From the NCBI GenBank assembly GCA_040772505.1, contig JAXGYA010000013.1:1-64000 (forward strand): a stretch of 64,000 nt of DNA, read 5' to 3'. The stretch is from Mariniphaga sp040772505 (lineage in GTDB: Bacteria; Bacteroidota; Bacteroidia; Bacteroidales; Prolixibacteraceae). How positions within the stretch are numbered: the stretch's first letter is position 1; the number at the start of each line of letters is the position of its first letter. Shown here one piece after another: positions 45,839 to 55,413 of this stretch. The position numbers and the translations under genes were made by a program. The notes under the pieces were generated by a model. The model saw only the letters and a program-made list of their open reading frames with translations, was not told the origin of the DNA and ran no database searches.

Positions 45839-46213
45839 ATGTCGGAGCATATCGCAATAATAGGTATCGGTTCAAACATTGATCCCGAAAAAAATATCTC
45901 CTCAATGATAAAGATTTTGGAGAAAGAGGTTAAAGTGGTAAAAGTTTCTTCTTTGATGAAAACAAAACCCATAGGAATAAAAAACCAGCCCGATTTTACC
46001 AATGGTGCTGTGAAGCTAAAAACACCTTTCGATAAGCAGGAGTTAACCCTTCTGCTAAAAAGTATTGAGGATCGCCTGGGGCGCGACCGCACTGTTGCCA
46101 AATTTGGTCCCAGAACCATTGACCTTGATCTGGTGGTGTGGGATGGTGAAATTGTGGATGAGGATTATTATACCCGCGATTTTTTAAGAAAAAGTGTTGA
46201 AGAGATAATTTAG
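45839..46213 (+). CDS. folK: 2-amino-4-hydroxy-6-hydroxymethyldihydropteridine pyrophosphokinase (short form)
   Basis: A 124-residue protein, shorter than the usual 150-160. It starts with IIGIGSNIDPEKNISSMI and contains IEDRLGRDR and KFGPRTIDLDLVVWDG, the substrate- and Mg-binding motif. The usual C-terminal part with the HPR/Phe segment is reduced to DYYTRDFLRKSVEEII. It should pyrophosphorylate the FolB product. The short C-terminus makes full activity likely but not certain. Convergent with the act operon. Confidence 0.87.
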   Translation: MSEHIAIIGIGSNIDPEKNISSMIKILEKEVKVVKVSSLMKTKPIGIKNQPDFTNGAVKLKTPFDKQELTLLLKSIEDRLGRDRTVAKFGPRTIDLDLVVWDGEIVDEDYYTRDFLRKSVEEII

Positions 46214-46250
46214 AAATGAGTCTCGAATGCAGCCAGAGGTGGTTGCACAT

Positions 46251-46814
46251 CTACTCTTTTCCATTTTGCAGATGCCGGATATAGTTCACTAACTGCCAGC
46301 TATCTTCAACTGAAATTTGTGCACCGTAAGCGCCCATCACGCCAAACCCGGCGCGAATATTGTGAAACAATTCTCCGTCGGTTTTTGCCATAGCCCGCTC
46401 TGCACCATAGTCTGGAGGTGGCATAAGGTATTTTCCGCTGGTATAAAGGAAGCCTTGCCCATCTCCTTTGTCGCCATGGCACAGCAGGCAAAACCGGTCA
46501 TACATCAGTTTTGCCCGGTCAATATCGAAATCGCCGGCTAACGGATTCATTATCGTTGCTGCCTTCAATTCATCTTCGGGTGTTTTTTCAAAGCGATAGG
46601 CATATTCATGGGTAGCTACCGTTCCCTCCACCGGGCCGGTCATCGTTCTTCCCTCCGGAAGATTTGGGTTGGCACTCCATGTTTCGTAAGCAACCGATTT
46701 TTCCATATCATTAAAAAAACTCCATCCTGGGTCATTGCGATTTTCATCACAGGAAATCAGCAGGAAAATCATGGAAAGGGTGCCAATAAAATATGTACTT
46801 CTAAATATTTTCAT
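46251..46814 (-). CDS. actE: Alternative Complex III subunit ActE, mono-haem cytochrome c lipoprotein
   Basis: A 187-residue protein from ATG 46814 with a lipobox (STYFIGTLSMIFLLISC), so it is anchored in the membrane facing the periplasm. One haem-c site CLLCH with a distal Met-rich segment (YLMPPPDYG). It overlaps the end of actF by 14 bp. It should carry electrons from the complex to the terminal oxidase or an external cytochrome. Confidence 0.85.
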   Translation of the reverse strand: MKIFRSTYFIGTLSMIFLLISCDENRNDPGWSFFNDMEKSVAYETWSANPNLPEGRTMTGPVEGTVATHEYAYRFEKTPEDELKAATIMNPLAGDFDIDRAKLMYDRFCLLCHGDKGDGQGFLYTSGKYLMPPPDYGAERAMAKTDGELFHNIRAGFGVMGAYGAQISVEDSWQLVNYIRHLQNGKE

Positions 46815-47991
46815 AGCTCGAACTTTCAATTGCATACGGATGATTTAAAGGAACAGGCTTTGCCTTTTCAAAAAATATTAAAAATATCACTAAGAACGCA
46901 GCCAGATAAAAAAACGGAAGACCAATTTCAAGAAATCCAATCTTTGAATTTTCATTTCCAACTGCGCCCGGCATAATGGCTAAATATAAATCAAGATAGT
47001 GTCCAATTAATACAATAAACGAAATAACTCCCAAATAGAGCGGCTGTCTTTTTGAACCTCGAGTCATCAGTGCAAAAAATGGAAAAACAAAATTTATAAT
47101 CAAATTAGCATAAAACAGAGTATTGAAATGGTCCACCCGCTGAACATAATAAACAGTCTCTTCCGGGATATTGCTGTACCAAATGAGCAGATACTGGCTC
47201 AGCCAGAGATATGCCCAAAAAATGCTGAAAGCAAAAATATATTTTCCCAAATCATGCAAATGCTCCGTATTTACATTAGGGAGGATATTGAAATGTTTGA
47301 AAAATATCGTGATAATTGTAATTACTGCAAGGGCAGCCACAAACATTCCTGAAAAAGTGTACCAGCCATAAAGGGTACTAAACCAGTGTCCATCAATTGA
47401 CATGAGCCAGTCCCATGCAGATGTGGAGCTGCTGATGGCAAAAACCACCATAAACCATCCTGAAGCTCTCCGCAGGCGGACAAGGTATTTTTCGTCTGGT
47501 TCAAAATCATTCTTCACAGATATTTTACGCAGATAGAGTGCAAAGAAACTCCATAATGCAAAATAAATCACAAGACGAAGCAACCAGAAAGGGAGATTCA
47601 AATAAGGCGTCTTCTCCCGTAGCACATGATCGAGATGCTCTGTATTTGCCCATTCAAACAGTTCTTTAAGTCCGGGGAAAGCAGCCACAAAAAAGATAAT
47701 TGCAAATGGAATGGTCAATGACATGGATTCCATTATCCGTTGAATATTAATCTGCCAGGATGATTCGCCCAAAGTATTGACAGTCCAGAAAAAAAGCGCA
47801 CCCAATCCAATAAACAGAAACATTAAAGCATTCATCCAGAGGTTTGCCCATATTCGTGAAGATGGAACCTGACTTACAAAAATTGCCCAGAGCAGCGCTA
47901 ATAGCCCTATCCCCGCTGCAACTCCGAGCCATATTTTTAATTTCTTAGTGAATGTAAACGGAACATATTCCGGTATGCTATGTTTTTCCAT
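46801..47991 (-). CDS. actF: Alternative Complex III subunit ActF, integral membrane
   Basis: A 396-residue protein with about ten membrane helices (IWLGVAAGIGLLALLWAIFV, LIINFVFPFFALMTRG, FFYLAAFLVIFLIFF). It belongs to the ACIII membrane family related to ActC/NrfD. Its start codon shares a base with the actD stop at 47991, so translation is coupled. It sits before actE rather than after it, unlike the usual A-B-C-D-E-F naming order. Confidence 0.85.
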   Translation of the reverse strand: MEKHSIPEYVPFTFTKKLKIWLGVAAGIGLLALLWAIFVSQVPSSRIWANLWMNALMFLFIGLGALFFWTVNTLGESSWQINIQRIMESMSLTIPFAIIFFVAAFPGLKELFEWANTEHLDHVLREKTPYLNLPFWLLRLVIYFALWSFFALYLRKISVKNDFEPDEKYLVRLRRASGWFMVVFAISSSTSAWDWLMSIDGHWFSTLYGWYTFSGMFVAALAVITIITIFFKHFNILPNVNTEHLHDLGKYIFAFSIFWAYLWLSQYLLIWYSNIPEETVYYVQRVDHFNTLFYANLIINFVFPFFALMTRGSKRQPLYLGVISFIVLIGHYLDLYLAIMPGAVGNENSKIGFLEIGLPFFYLAAFLVIFLIFFEKAKPVPLNHPYAIESSSYENI

Positions 47992-48518
47992 TATTTTTTC
48001 GGATTAACTTGTTTAACATCAAGTGCGCCGGTCGCCTCAAGCGCTTCGGCGAGTTCGTTTTCGGATAACCGGTTCTCTTTTGCCGAAAGGATAATCTGAA
48101 AGTGATCATCGGTAACCTCTTCATCCAAAATATCGGGTATTGAACCCGGCCCAAGATTTGAACTAATCAGAAAGGCAAACACCAAGCCGAATGCAGCAAA
48201 CAGTACCGATATCTCAAAGGTTGGAGGAATAAATGACAGAACGGAAAAATAGGGTTTCCCGCCAAAAATCAGTGGCCAGCTAACAGTATTCACCCATGCC
48301 TGAAACCAAAACATTAGTATTGCGCCAACAGCTCCAGCAACAAAAGCAACCTTGGGCAGATGAGAACGGCGATATTTCAGGACTGTATCGAGTCCGTGCA
48401 CAGGGAAAGGCGTTCGTACGTCGGCAATCTGGATATCCTTCGCCTGAAGTGCTTTCACCGCATTCAGCAAATCCGGCTCGTCAGTAAAATGTCCATATAC
48501 TATTGTTCCCATAATCAA
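47991..48518 (-). CDS. actD: Alternative Complex III subunit ActD (DUF3341)
   Basis: A 175-residue protein. The N-terminus IVYGHFTDEPDLLNAVKALQ and VRTPFPVHGLD are DUF3341 hallmarks, followed by two membrane helices (VAFVAGAVGAILMFWFQAWV, FEISVLFAAFGLVFAFLIS). The start could be M1 or M3 (48512). It overlaps actC by 4 bp. It is a structural subunit that bridges the cytochrome and membrane parts. Confidence 0.9.
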   Translation of the reverse strand: MIMGTIVYGHFTDEPDLLNAVKALQAKDIQIADVRTPFPVHGLDTVLKYRRSHLPKVAFVAGAVGAILMFWFQAWVNTVSWPLIFGGKPYFSVLSFIPPTFEISVLFAAFGLVFAFLISSNLGPGSIPDILDEEVTDDHFQIILSAKENRLSENELAEALEATGALDVKQVNPKK

Positions 48519-49909
48519 TTTTTTTCAGTAAGTTGAGTTTTAACAGGCTTTGGAATAAATTTCCGGGCAGAAGAGCGTGCTATCGTCTTCACTTCAGCAA
48601 TTGCAATAACAGGAAATACCCTGATAAAAAGAAAAAACAGTGTGAAGAATAGTCCGAAAGTTCCTAAGAATATGGCTACTTCAACCCAAGTTGGTTTATA
48701 CATTGACCAGCTTGAAGGCAAATAATCACGATGCAAAGAGGTCACAACAATGACAAACCGCTCAAACCACATCCCGATATTTATGAAAATTGACAAAATA
48801 AAAGTAAAGGTGAGGTTGCGGCGCAACTTTTTAATCCATAATAACTGGGGAGAAATCACATTGCAGGTCATCATAATCCAGTATGCCCAGGCATAAGGAC
48901 CAAATGCCCTGTTCATAAATGCATAGCGCTCATATTCCACTCCGCTGTACCATGATATGAAAAGTTCGGTGATATATGCAATTCCAACAATTGAGCCGGT
49001 GGCAATAACCACTTTGTTCATCGACTCAACGTGTCCGACGGTAATATATTCCTGAAGATTCAGTGCTTTTCTTGTAACAATCATCAATGTGAGCACCATG
49101 GCAAACCCCGAAAAAACTGCGCCCGAAACAAAATAGGGCGGAAAAATGGTTGTATGCCAGCCGGGAATTATCGAAGTGGCAAAGTCAAAGCTAACTATGG
49201 TGTGCACCGACAGAACGAGGGGAGCAGCAAGTCCGGCAAGAATCAGGCTCATGGATTCATGGCGCTGCCAGTGGCGTGCAGAGCCTTTCCATCCAAAACT
49301 AAAAAAGTTATACACTTTTTTCTTCCAACTGGTCTTCATCCGGTCGCGGATTGTCCCCAGGTCGGGAATAAGTCCCATATACCAGAATAGTATGGAAACC
49401 AGCAGATAGGTGGTAATGGCAAACACGTCCCAGACCAGAGGCGAGTTGAAGTTCACCCACAATTCACGTGTGTTTGGATATGGAAAAATAAAAAAACTAA
49501 GCGGCAACCGCCCTAAATGGATAAGTGGAAAAATACCGGCACACATCACGGCAAATATGGTCATTGCCTCTGCAGCCCGGTTGATGCTGGTACGCCATTT
49601 CTGCCTGAACAGCAACAGTATGGCTGAAATAAAAGTTCCCGCATGGCCGATACCAACCCACCACACGAAGTTGGTGATATCCCAGCCCCAGCCAATGGTT
49701 CTGTTTAATCCCCACACACCTATACCGAACCAAACAGTATAGGTCATCATGCCAAAGCCAATCAGCATAACAATAAATGAAACGCCAAATCCCAAATACC
49801 AGGTTCTCCCGGGCTTCCCGGTGATAGGCGCCAGCACATCATCTGTGATATCCCTGTAGGATTTTTCTCCTTTAATAAGCGGCTCTCTTGCCGGTGATAC
49901 ATGCATCAT
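48515..49909 (-). CDS. actC: Alternative Complex III subunit ActC, NrfD/PsrC-like quinol-binding membrane protein
   Basis: A 464-residue polytopic protein of the NrfD/PsrC family, with about ten helices (FGVSFIVMLIGFGMMTYTVW, SGAVFSGFAMVLTLMIV, FTFILSIFINIGMWFERFV). It contains the menaquinol oxidation site and couples electron flow to charge movement. It lies 12 bp after actB. Confidence 0.92.
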   Translation of the reverse strand: MMHVSPAREPLIKGEKSYRDITDDVLAPITGKPGRTWYLGFGVSFIVMLIGFGMMTYTVWFGIGVWGLNRTIGWGWDITNFVWWVGIGHAGTFISAILLLFRQKWRTSINRAAEAMTIFAVMCAGIFPLIHLGRLPLSFFIFPYPNTRELWVNFNSPLVWDVFAITTYLLVSILFWYMGLIPDLGTIRDRMKTSWKKKVYNFFSFGWKGSARHWQRHESMSLILAGLAAPLVLSVHTIVSFDFATSIIPGWHTTIFPPYFVSGAVFSGFAMVLTLMIVTRKALNLQEYITVGHVESMNKVVIATGSIVGIAYITELFISWYSGVEYERYAFMNRAFGPYAWAYWIMMTCNVISPQLLWIKKLRRNLTFTFILSIFINIGMWFERFVIVVTSLHRDYLPSSWSMYKPTWVEVAIFLGTFGLFFTLFFLFIRVFPVIAIAEVKTIARSSARKFIPKPVKTQLTEKN

Positions 49910-49921
49910 AAAAGGTCAGTT

Positions 49922-52861
49922 TTAGCTTTTATTTCTAATTTTTGTCAGATATCCGACACTTGGGAGCGTATGCAGCTCTTCAAGCAAGTGATAATTTCTT
50001 GGGTCGCTCTTCAGTTTGGAAACTTTGCTGTTGGGATCATTCAGGTCGCCAAAAACAATGGCATCTGTTGGGCAGGTCTGCTGACATGCTGTCTGCAGTT
50101 CTCCATCTTCCAGCTGACGCCCTTCAAGCTTGGCTTCCAGCTTTTTCTCCTGAATGCGCTGAACACAAAATGAGCATTTTTCAATCACTCCTTTTGCACG
50201 AACCGTAACATCTGGGTTGTGACGCATTCTGGTCAGATCAACTGTCATGCCTGCCGGGTCATATCTGTTGTTGGGAATGGAGTCTGCACCGGTGTAATCA
50301 AGCCAGTTGAATCTCCTCACTTTATATGGGCAGTTGTTGTTGCAATAGCGTGTGCCTATACAGCGGTTGTATGTCATCTGGTTCAGCCCTTCATCGGAAT
50401 GTGTGGTGGCAGCCACCGGACAAACGTTTTCACACGGTGCATTTCCGCAATGCTGACACATAACCGGCTGCCTGACCACTTCGGGATTTTCCTCACTGCC
50501 GTTGTAGTAGCGGTCAATGCGAATCCAGTGCATTTCGTGATGGCGGATAGTCTCCTTTTTGCCAACAACCGGAATGTTGTTTTCGGTGTTGCATGCCAAA
50601 ACACAGGCATTGCAGCCAATACAAGTGTTCAGGTCAATTGCCATTCCCCATTTATGCCCTTTATATTCCTGTTTTTTATATAAAGTAGTTTGATGTCGCT
50701 CAATCTCTTCGTGCAGTTCATTTCCTGCTGCAGGATTTTTTGTCCATTCATTGAAAGTTGACTCACGAATTATCGCACGTCCCTCCATTGACTGATGCCC
50801 CTGCATCAACGCAAGCTGCTCAAACTCTCCTGTTTTTTCAATGGAAAAACCTGAAATGGCAAAGTGGCGGAAACCGTTTTCAATTTTTGTGAGCGGATAA
50901 GCATTAACACCTGTGATCAGCTCTTGCGGAACACCTTTCACACGTCCGTATCCCAGAGAAATAGAAATGGTTTTGTCAGCCTGCCCGGGTTGAACAAATG
51001 CAGGAATCACAAGACTTCCCAAACGGATGATATCCCCATTCTTAAGATTCATTTGCCGTGCTACGGATGGTGCTATGGATGCATAGTTTCCCCATGCTAC
51101 CCGCGTAACGGGATCGGGGCATTCCTGAAGCCATGGATTCAGGGGTCCATCACCGGTGCGAATGCTGATATTTTCTACCAACTCAATCGTAAAGCCATCT
51201 GAAGGAGTTTCTGCAGCGATTTTTGAAAGAGAGTTTTTTACTTCATCGCCATGAAAACTTACCGATATTCCATTAGTGTCTAAAACCAGTTCCCCCTTTC
51301 GTAGCATATCAATCCAAAAGCGGTCGGGGTCGCCTGCTTCTTTATATTTTGGAAAATATTTTGAAATCCAGTTCTCCTTAATATAATCGCGCCAATTGGC
51401 TTCACCTTCAGTCCATGTCAGCAAAGACTCCTGTGCTTGCCGGGAATCAAACAGCTTGTGGAGTGTTGGTTGCAAAACGGAAAAAATGCCACTTTTGTAT
51501 TCGGCATCATCCCAGCATTCCAGATATCCGGGTGATGGAAGCACATACTGACACAAATCGGATGTTTCATCAGGAAGTGAGCCAATTGCTATGGAAAGCG
51601 GAGCTTTTTCAATAGCCGATTTAATTTTTTCAGATTCCGGATGGTTGTAAATTGGATTGATGTCCCAAATAATCACGGCACCAGGGTCTGTTGCCAGCAA
51701 AGTTTCTTTCCACTGTTCGCTTCCCGTAAAATGGTTGTAGGTACGTTCAAACCTGATTGTGTTTCCGATATTTCCCAGCATTTGGTTGATACCGTTTACC
51801 AAAACCTGATAATCCGGATTATTATCACCGCACACCACGATGGATTTGCCCTCATTTTCTGTAAGTTCGGCTAACATCTTATCCAGTTCATCTGCTTTTT
51901 TCGGTTTTTGCAGCGAAGCATCTGTCAGAGGAACTCCTTTTTTGGTTGCCAACACATTATATATATATGCAAGGATTTTTCCATAATCCGCTCTTTCTGT
52001 CCGAATCCGGATATCTGCATTACTGCCGGTCAGAGACATGCCTGCCTCAATCTGCCAGTGTTTGCTCAATTTCCGGTTTCCGTTGTGCAGTGCGCGCCGT
52101 TTGGCATAATGTGCCGAAAACTCAACCGGAGAGAGCCATGTTCCCAAAAAGTCACACCCTATGGAGACAATGCAGTCGGCTTTTTCAAAATCATATTCCG
52201 GCAAAGCGTCTGTTCCAAAAACACGCCTGTTCGCTTCGCGGTATCCGTCCATTGGAATGGCATCGTATTGATGCCACTGTGCACCAAACTTTTCTGAAAA
52301 TTCGGCAATCAGCTTTTTTGTTGAAGGGCTGATAATCGTCGGGGTTATAAGCAGAACGGCACGACTCGATTCCGAAAATTCATTAAGCTTCGCGATGATT
52401 TCGCTGTCGGCTGTTTCCCACTCAATGGATTCGCCGTTTTTTTGCGGACCTTTATAACGGTTTACGTTATACACATCCAGAACCGATGCCTGCACACGCC
52501 CGCTGGCACCACGCGGTGTAATCACCGAGGCGGGATTGGGCTCCAGCTTGATTGGCCGGTTGTCGCGAACCTTCACCAGCACATTGCCGAATTCATTTTG
52601 GTTGAAATATGAAGATGCATAATATACTGACTTCCCCGGTGTAATTTCTTCAGGCTTGATTAAATAGGGAATTGCTTTTTCTACAGGTCTTTTGCAGGAT
52701 GCAATAAGGGCAGCCGAAGCGGTGCCAAGACCAAGAATTTTTAAAAAATTCCTGCGTGAAGTGGGACTGACAACTTCTTCCTTCCCGCGAATAGATTTTA
52801 CGGGATTCAGCGGATCAAATTCTGGTAAAATTTGCCAGTAAGTGTTTTCTTCTCTATTCAT
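49922..52861 (-). CDS. actB: Alternative Complex III subunit ActB, molybdopterin-like plus Fe-S protein
   Basis: A 979-residue, Tat-exported subunit: TSRRNFLKILGLG near residues 34-46 and Cys near LIASC, so probably also lipidated. Residues about 60-720 resemble a molybdopterin oxidoreductase but ACIII subunits hold no Mo cofactor. The C-terminal about 240 residues are a four-cluster ferredoxin domain: CIGCNACVLAC, CQHCGNAPCENVCP, CIGTRYCNNNCP and CSFCVQ / ACQQTCP. It relays electrons from quinol to the cytochrome subunits. Confidence 0.92.
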   Translation of the reverse strand: MNREENTYWQILPEFDPLNPVKSIRGKEEVVSPTSRRNFLKILGLGTASAALIASCKRPVEKAIPYLIKPEEITPGKSVYYASSYFNQNEFGNVLVKVRDNRPIKLEPNPASVITPRGASGRVQASVLDVYNVNRYKGPQKNGESIEWETADSEIIAKLNEFSESSRAVLLITPTIISPSTKKLIAEFSEKFGAQWHQYDAIPMDGYREANRRVFGTDALPEYDFEKADCIVSIGCDFLGTWLSPVEFSAHYAKRRALHNGNRKLSKHWQIEAGMSLTGSNADIRIRTERADYGKILAYIYNVLATKKGVPLTDASLQKPKKADELDKMLAELTENEGKSIVVCGDNNPDYQVLVNGINQMLGNIGNTIRFERTYNHFTGSEQWKETLLATDPGAVIIWDINPIYNHPESEKIKSAIEKAPLSIAIGSLPDETSDLCQYVLPSPGYLECWDDAEYKSGIFSVLQPTLHKLFDSRQAQESLLTWTEGEANWRDYIKENWISKYFPKYKEAGDPDRFWIDMLRKGELVLDTNGISVSFHGDEVKNSLSKIAAETPSDGFTIELVENISIRTGDGPLNPWLQECPDPVTRVAWGNYASIAPSVARQMNLKNGDIIRLGSLVIPAFVQPGQADKTISISLGYGRVKGVPQELITGVNAYPLTKIENGFRHFAISGFSIEKTGEFEQLALMQGHQSMEGRAIIRESTFNEWTKNPAAGNELHEEIERHQTTLYKKQEYKGHKWGMAIDLNTCIGCNACVLACNTENNIPVVGKKETIRHHEMHWIRIDRYYNGSEENPEVVRQPVMCQHCGNAPCENVCPVAATTHSDEGLNQMTYNRCIGTRYCNNNCPYKVRRFNWLDYTGADSIPNNRYDPAGMTVDLTRMRHNPDVTVRAKGVIEKCSFCVQRIQEKKLEAKLEGRQLEDGELQTACQQTCPTDAIVFGDLNDPNSKVSKLKSDPRNYHLLEELHTLPSVGYLTKIRNKS

Positions 52862-52894
52862 CAGGTAAACTTTTGATCTTAATTATATTATATG

Positions 52895-54052
52895 TTAATA
52901 GTGGCATTTCTGACAATCATTTGCACCAATGTCGGCAGCAACAATGGAATCTTTCTTTCCTTTTTTCAGCTCTTCGTGAAAAGCTTCAAAAGTTTTATAG
53001 TAGTCGTTACCGAGAAAATCGACTTTAGTTTCGCGGTGGCATTGCAGGCACCACCCCATGGAGAGATCGCTGTGCTGACGGACAATGTCCATCTCTTCAA
53101 CCAACCCGTGACACTGGGCACAATCCAGCTTCCCGACGCCCACATGCTGCGCATGTGAAAAGAAAACATGATCGGGAAGCTCATGAACACGAATCCACTC
53201 TATGGAGCGCCCCTCTTCGTGAGCCTGTATCAGTTTATCAATTTCAAACTTCCCGGAATGGGTTCCTTCGCGAACAATAATATGACAGTTCATGCACAAT
53301 TCTGTTGAAGGGAAATTAGCAGTTTGCGAAACCGGAGCAGTGTGATGGCAGTACATGCAGTCAATCTGATTATCCTGAGCATGCACCTTGTGTGAAAACT
53401 TTATTGGCTGATCGGGCTGATAACCCTGGCTCCTGCCTAATTTAACCGCTTCATCATAAATCATTGCAAGCTGATAGCCGAAAGCGCCAAGGAAAATGAG
53501 AAGTGGGATAAACTTATACTTTACTTTTTTGAAGATAATCAGATCAAGAAGTGCCCAGGTTATCAGAATGCCTAAAAGAAAAAACAAAATTAGCCTGTTC
53601 ACGGATGGTTTAGCGGCTGGCAATCCGTTTGCAGCCATATAATCAAGATACACTTTTATCAACTGAATATCTTCATCATCAATTTTAATATCAACATGTG
53701 AGGCTTCCATCAGTTTACCCGATGGCTGCAGGATTACACTTCTGAGGGACTCAACATCCTTTCCGGCATACTTCAATGCAATGTCCATTGCCGACGGATT
53801 CCAGTTCAACGTGTCAAGGGGAACAACATTGTGGCAGGAGACACATGCCTGATGTTCCCTGCCCACTGGCAGCAGTCCCATAAAAAAGCGCTTGCCACGG
53901 TTCACCTCTTCCCTGGAAAATCCGGCAGGCAAAACTGACGGCTCTTCAGCGTTGGAATAGGCAGGCATTAAAAAAAGACCAACAAAATAAAATAAAAGTA
54001 GTTTAAACCCGAAAAGGGTTCTTTTGCTCAAATAGTTGAAAACCTCTTTCAT
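52895..54052 (-). CDS. actA: Alternative Complex III subunit ActA, multi-haem cytochrome c
   Basis: A 385-residue protein from ATG 54052 with a signal sequence (FGFKLLLFYFVGLFLMPAYS). Six CxxCH haem sites are seen: CVSCH, CMYCH, CMNCH, CAQCH, CLQCH and CQKCH; the first lies before a membrane helix (LILFFLLGILITWALLDLIIF), the rest after it. The family is usually described as penta-haem, so one extra site is worth noting. First gene of the operon; the 34 bp to actB fit co-transcription. Confidence 0.9.
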   Translation of the reverse strand: MKEVFNYLSKRTLFGFKLLLFYFVGLFLMPAYSNAEEPSVLPAGFSREEVNRGKRFFMGLLPVGREHQACVSCHNVVPLDTLNWNPSAMDIALKYAGKDVESLRSVILQPSGKLMEASHVDIKIDDEDIQLIKVYLDYMAANGLPAAKPSVNRLILFFLLGILITWALLDLIIFKKVKYKFIPLLIFLGAFGYQLAMIYDEAVKLGRSQGYQPDQPIKFSHKVHAQDNQIDCMYCHHTAPVSQTANFPSTELCMNCHIIVREGTHSGKFEIDKLIQAHEEGRSIEWIRVHELPDHVFFSHAQHVGVGKLDCAQCHGLVEEMDIVRQHSDLSMGWCLQCHRETKVDFLGNDYYKTFEAFHEELKKGKKDSIVAADIGANDCQKCHY

Positions 54053-54220
54053 TCTGTTCAGATTAGTGTGAAAACAATTTTGCTTTTTCAATAAAAGCTA
54101 ACAAAAATTTGCTCTAAAGGTTTCTAAATAAAATAAAATTTATTCAACTTAACAAAAAACACCGGATTGTCTTCTGAAATAATTTTCACAATCAGTCTTT
54201 AAGTGTATGTTTTCATTGGC

Positions 54221-55345
54221 TTACGTTTTTTTATTGCTCAAGTTGTCTGTAAGCCTGCGCACAATTTTCATATTATCAAAAAATTCTCTTGCAATGACTC
54301 TCACCACGGTATAGCCCGGAATTGCAAGGAACATCCCCAAAACTCCTGCAATGCTTCCCGCTGCAATAACCACAAGGAAAATTTCAAGAGGATGTGCCTT
54401 CACACTGCTTGAATATATGAATGGCTGAAAAAGAATATTGTCAATAATCTGAACTGATAAAAACACAACAGTCATAAGCCCAAGCAAGGGAAGGGTCTCC
54501 TGCATAAAATTGGCATGAATATTCAGAGCCGCTCCAATGAGTAATCCCAAAAGTGCTCCCATCCATGGACCAAGGTAGGGTATCACGTTAAACAGACCGC
54601 AGAAAAAGCCGATTATTGCCGCATGATTAAATCCTATACCCACCAGAGTCAACCCAACGGTAACAAGCAGCATGACCATAAAAACTTCAAGCGTGATTCC
54701 AATCAGGTATCTTCGCAGCAGGTATGATGTTGAGCTGAGAATCCTTGAAACTCTCTCTTCCATGTCAGTGGGAACAATTAATATAACGGTTTCACGAAAT
54801 ATGCTTTTCTCCTTCAAAAAGAAATAGGTGATGAAAGTGATGGAAAAAATGGCAATAAACAGCTCTCCGATAGTTCCTGCTATGGCAACAAAAACATCGG
54901 GAAGGCGTGAAAAATTTATTTTTGAAGCGAGCTTTTCAATTACAATATCGGTGAAAGTCTGACTTTCCGAATATTTCAGCTCATTCCCGGAAAATCTCAG
55001 GATTTTTTTCAGCGGTTCTTCAAAAGAGTCAAAAACTGCAACAAAGTCGATTTCCGAGAATGTTTCAAATTCTTTTATCAGTAATGGAATTATAAAGCGG
55101 AAAAATGAAAAAAACACAAGCCATATGACAATGAGCGTGATAAGAGCAGCGATTCCTTTTGGAATTCTGAATCGCTTGTACTTCAGCTTTGTCAGCCAAA
55201 CAACAAGGGGTCTGCCCAAAAAAGAGAGAATCAGGGAAATAAGGATATACGTAACAATGGTGCTAAAATACCATACAAGGAAAATCAGAAAAATCCCTCC
55301 TGCTATCAGAAGAATGTTTTGAGTTCTGCTTTTTAGTTGTATCAT
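54221..55345 (-). CDS. AI-2E/PerM-family membrane transporter
   Basis: A 374-residue protein (from the second Met, 55345; the first at 55363 is also possible) with eight membrane helices, such as ILLIAGGIFLIFLVWYFSTI and AAIIGFFCGLFNVIPYLGPW, the latter with the family's N-x-I-P-x-x-G-P signature, and ending VLGMFLAIPGYTVVRVIARE. Members include AI-2 exporters and sodium/proton or permease-like proteins; substrate unknown. It has no close operon partner. Confidence 0.87.
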   Translation of the reverse strand: MIQLKSRTQNILLIAGGIFLIFLVWYFSTIVTYILISLILSFLGRPLVVWLTKLKYKRFRIPKGIAALITLIVIWLVFFSFFRFIIPLLIKEFETFSEIDFVAVFDSFEEPLKKILRFSGNELKYSESQTFTDIVIEKLASKINFSRLPDVFVAIAGTIGELFIAIFSITFITYFFLKEKSIFRETVILIVPTDMEERVSRILSSTSYLLRRYLIGITLEVFMVMLLVTVGLTLVGIGFNHAAIIGFFCGLFNVIPYLGPWMGALLGLLIGAALNIHANFMQETLPLLGLMTVVFLSVQIIDNILFQPFIYSSSVKAHPLEIFLVVIAAGSIAGVLGMFLAIPGYTVVRVIAREFFDNMKIVRRLTDNLSNKKT

Positions 55346-55413
55346 CTTATCCGTTTTAAGCAAATTTAAAGTAAAATGTCAAAAAAAGGGTGATTGGATT
55401 ATAAATATTGCAA

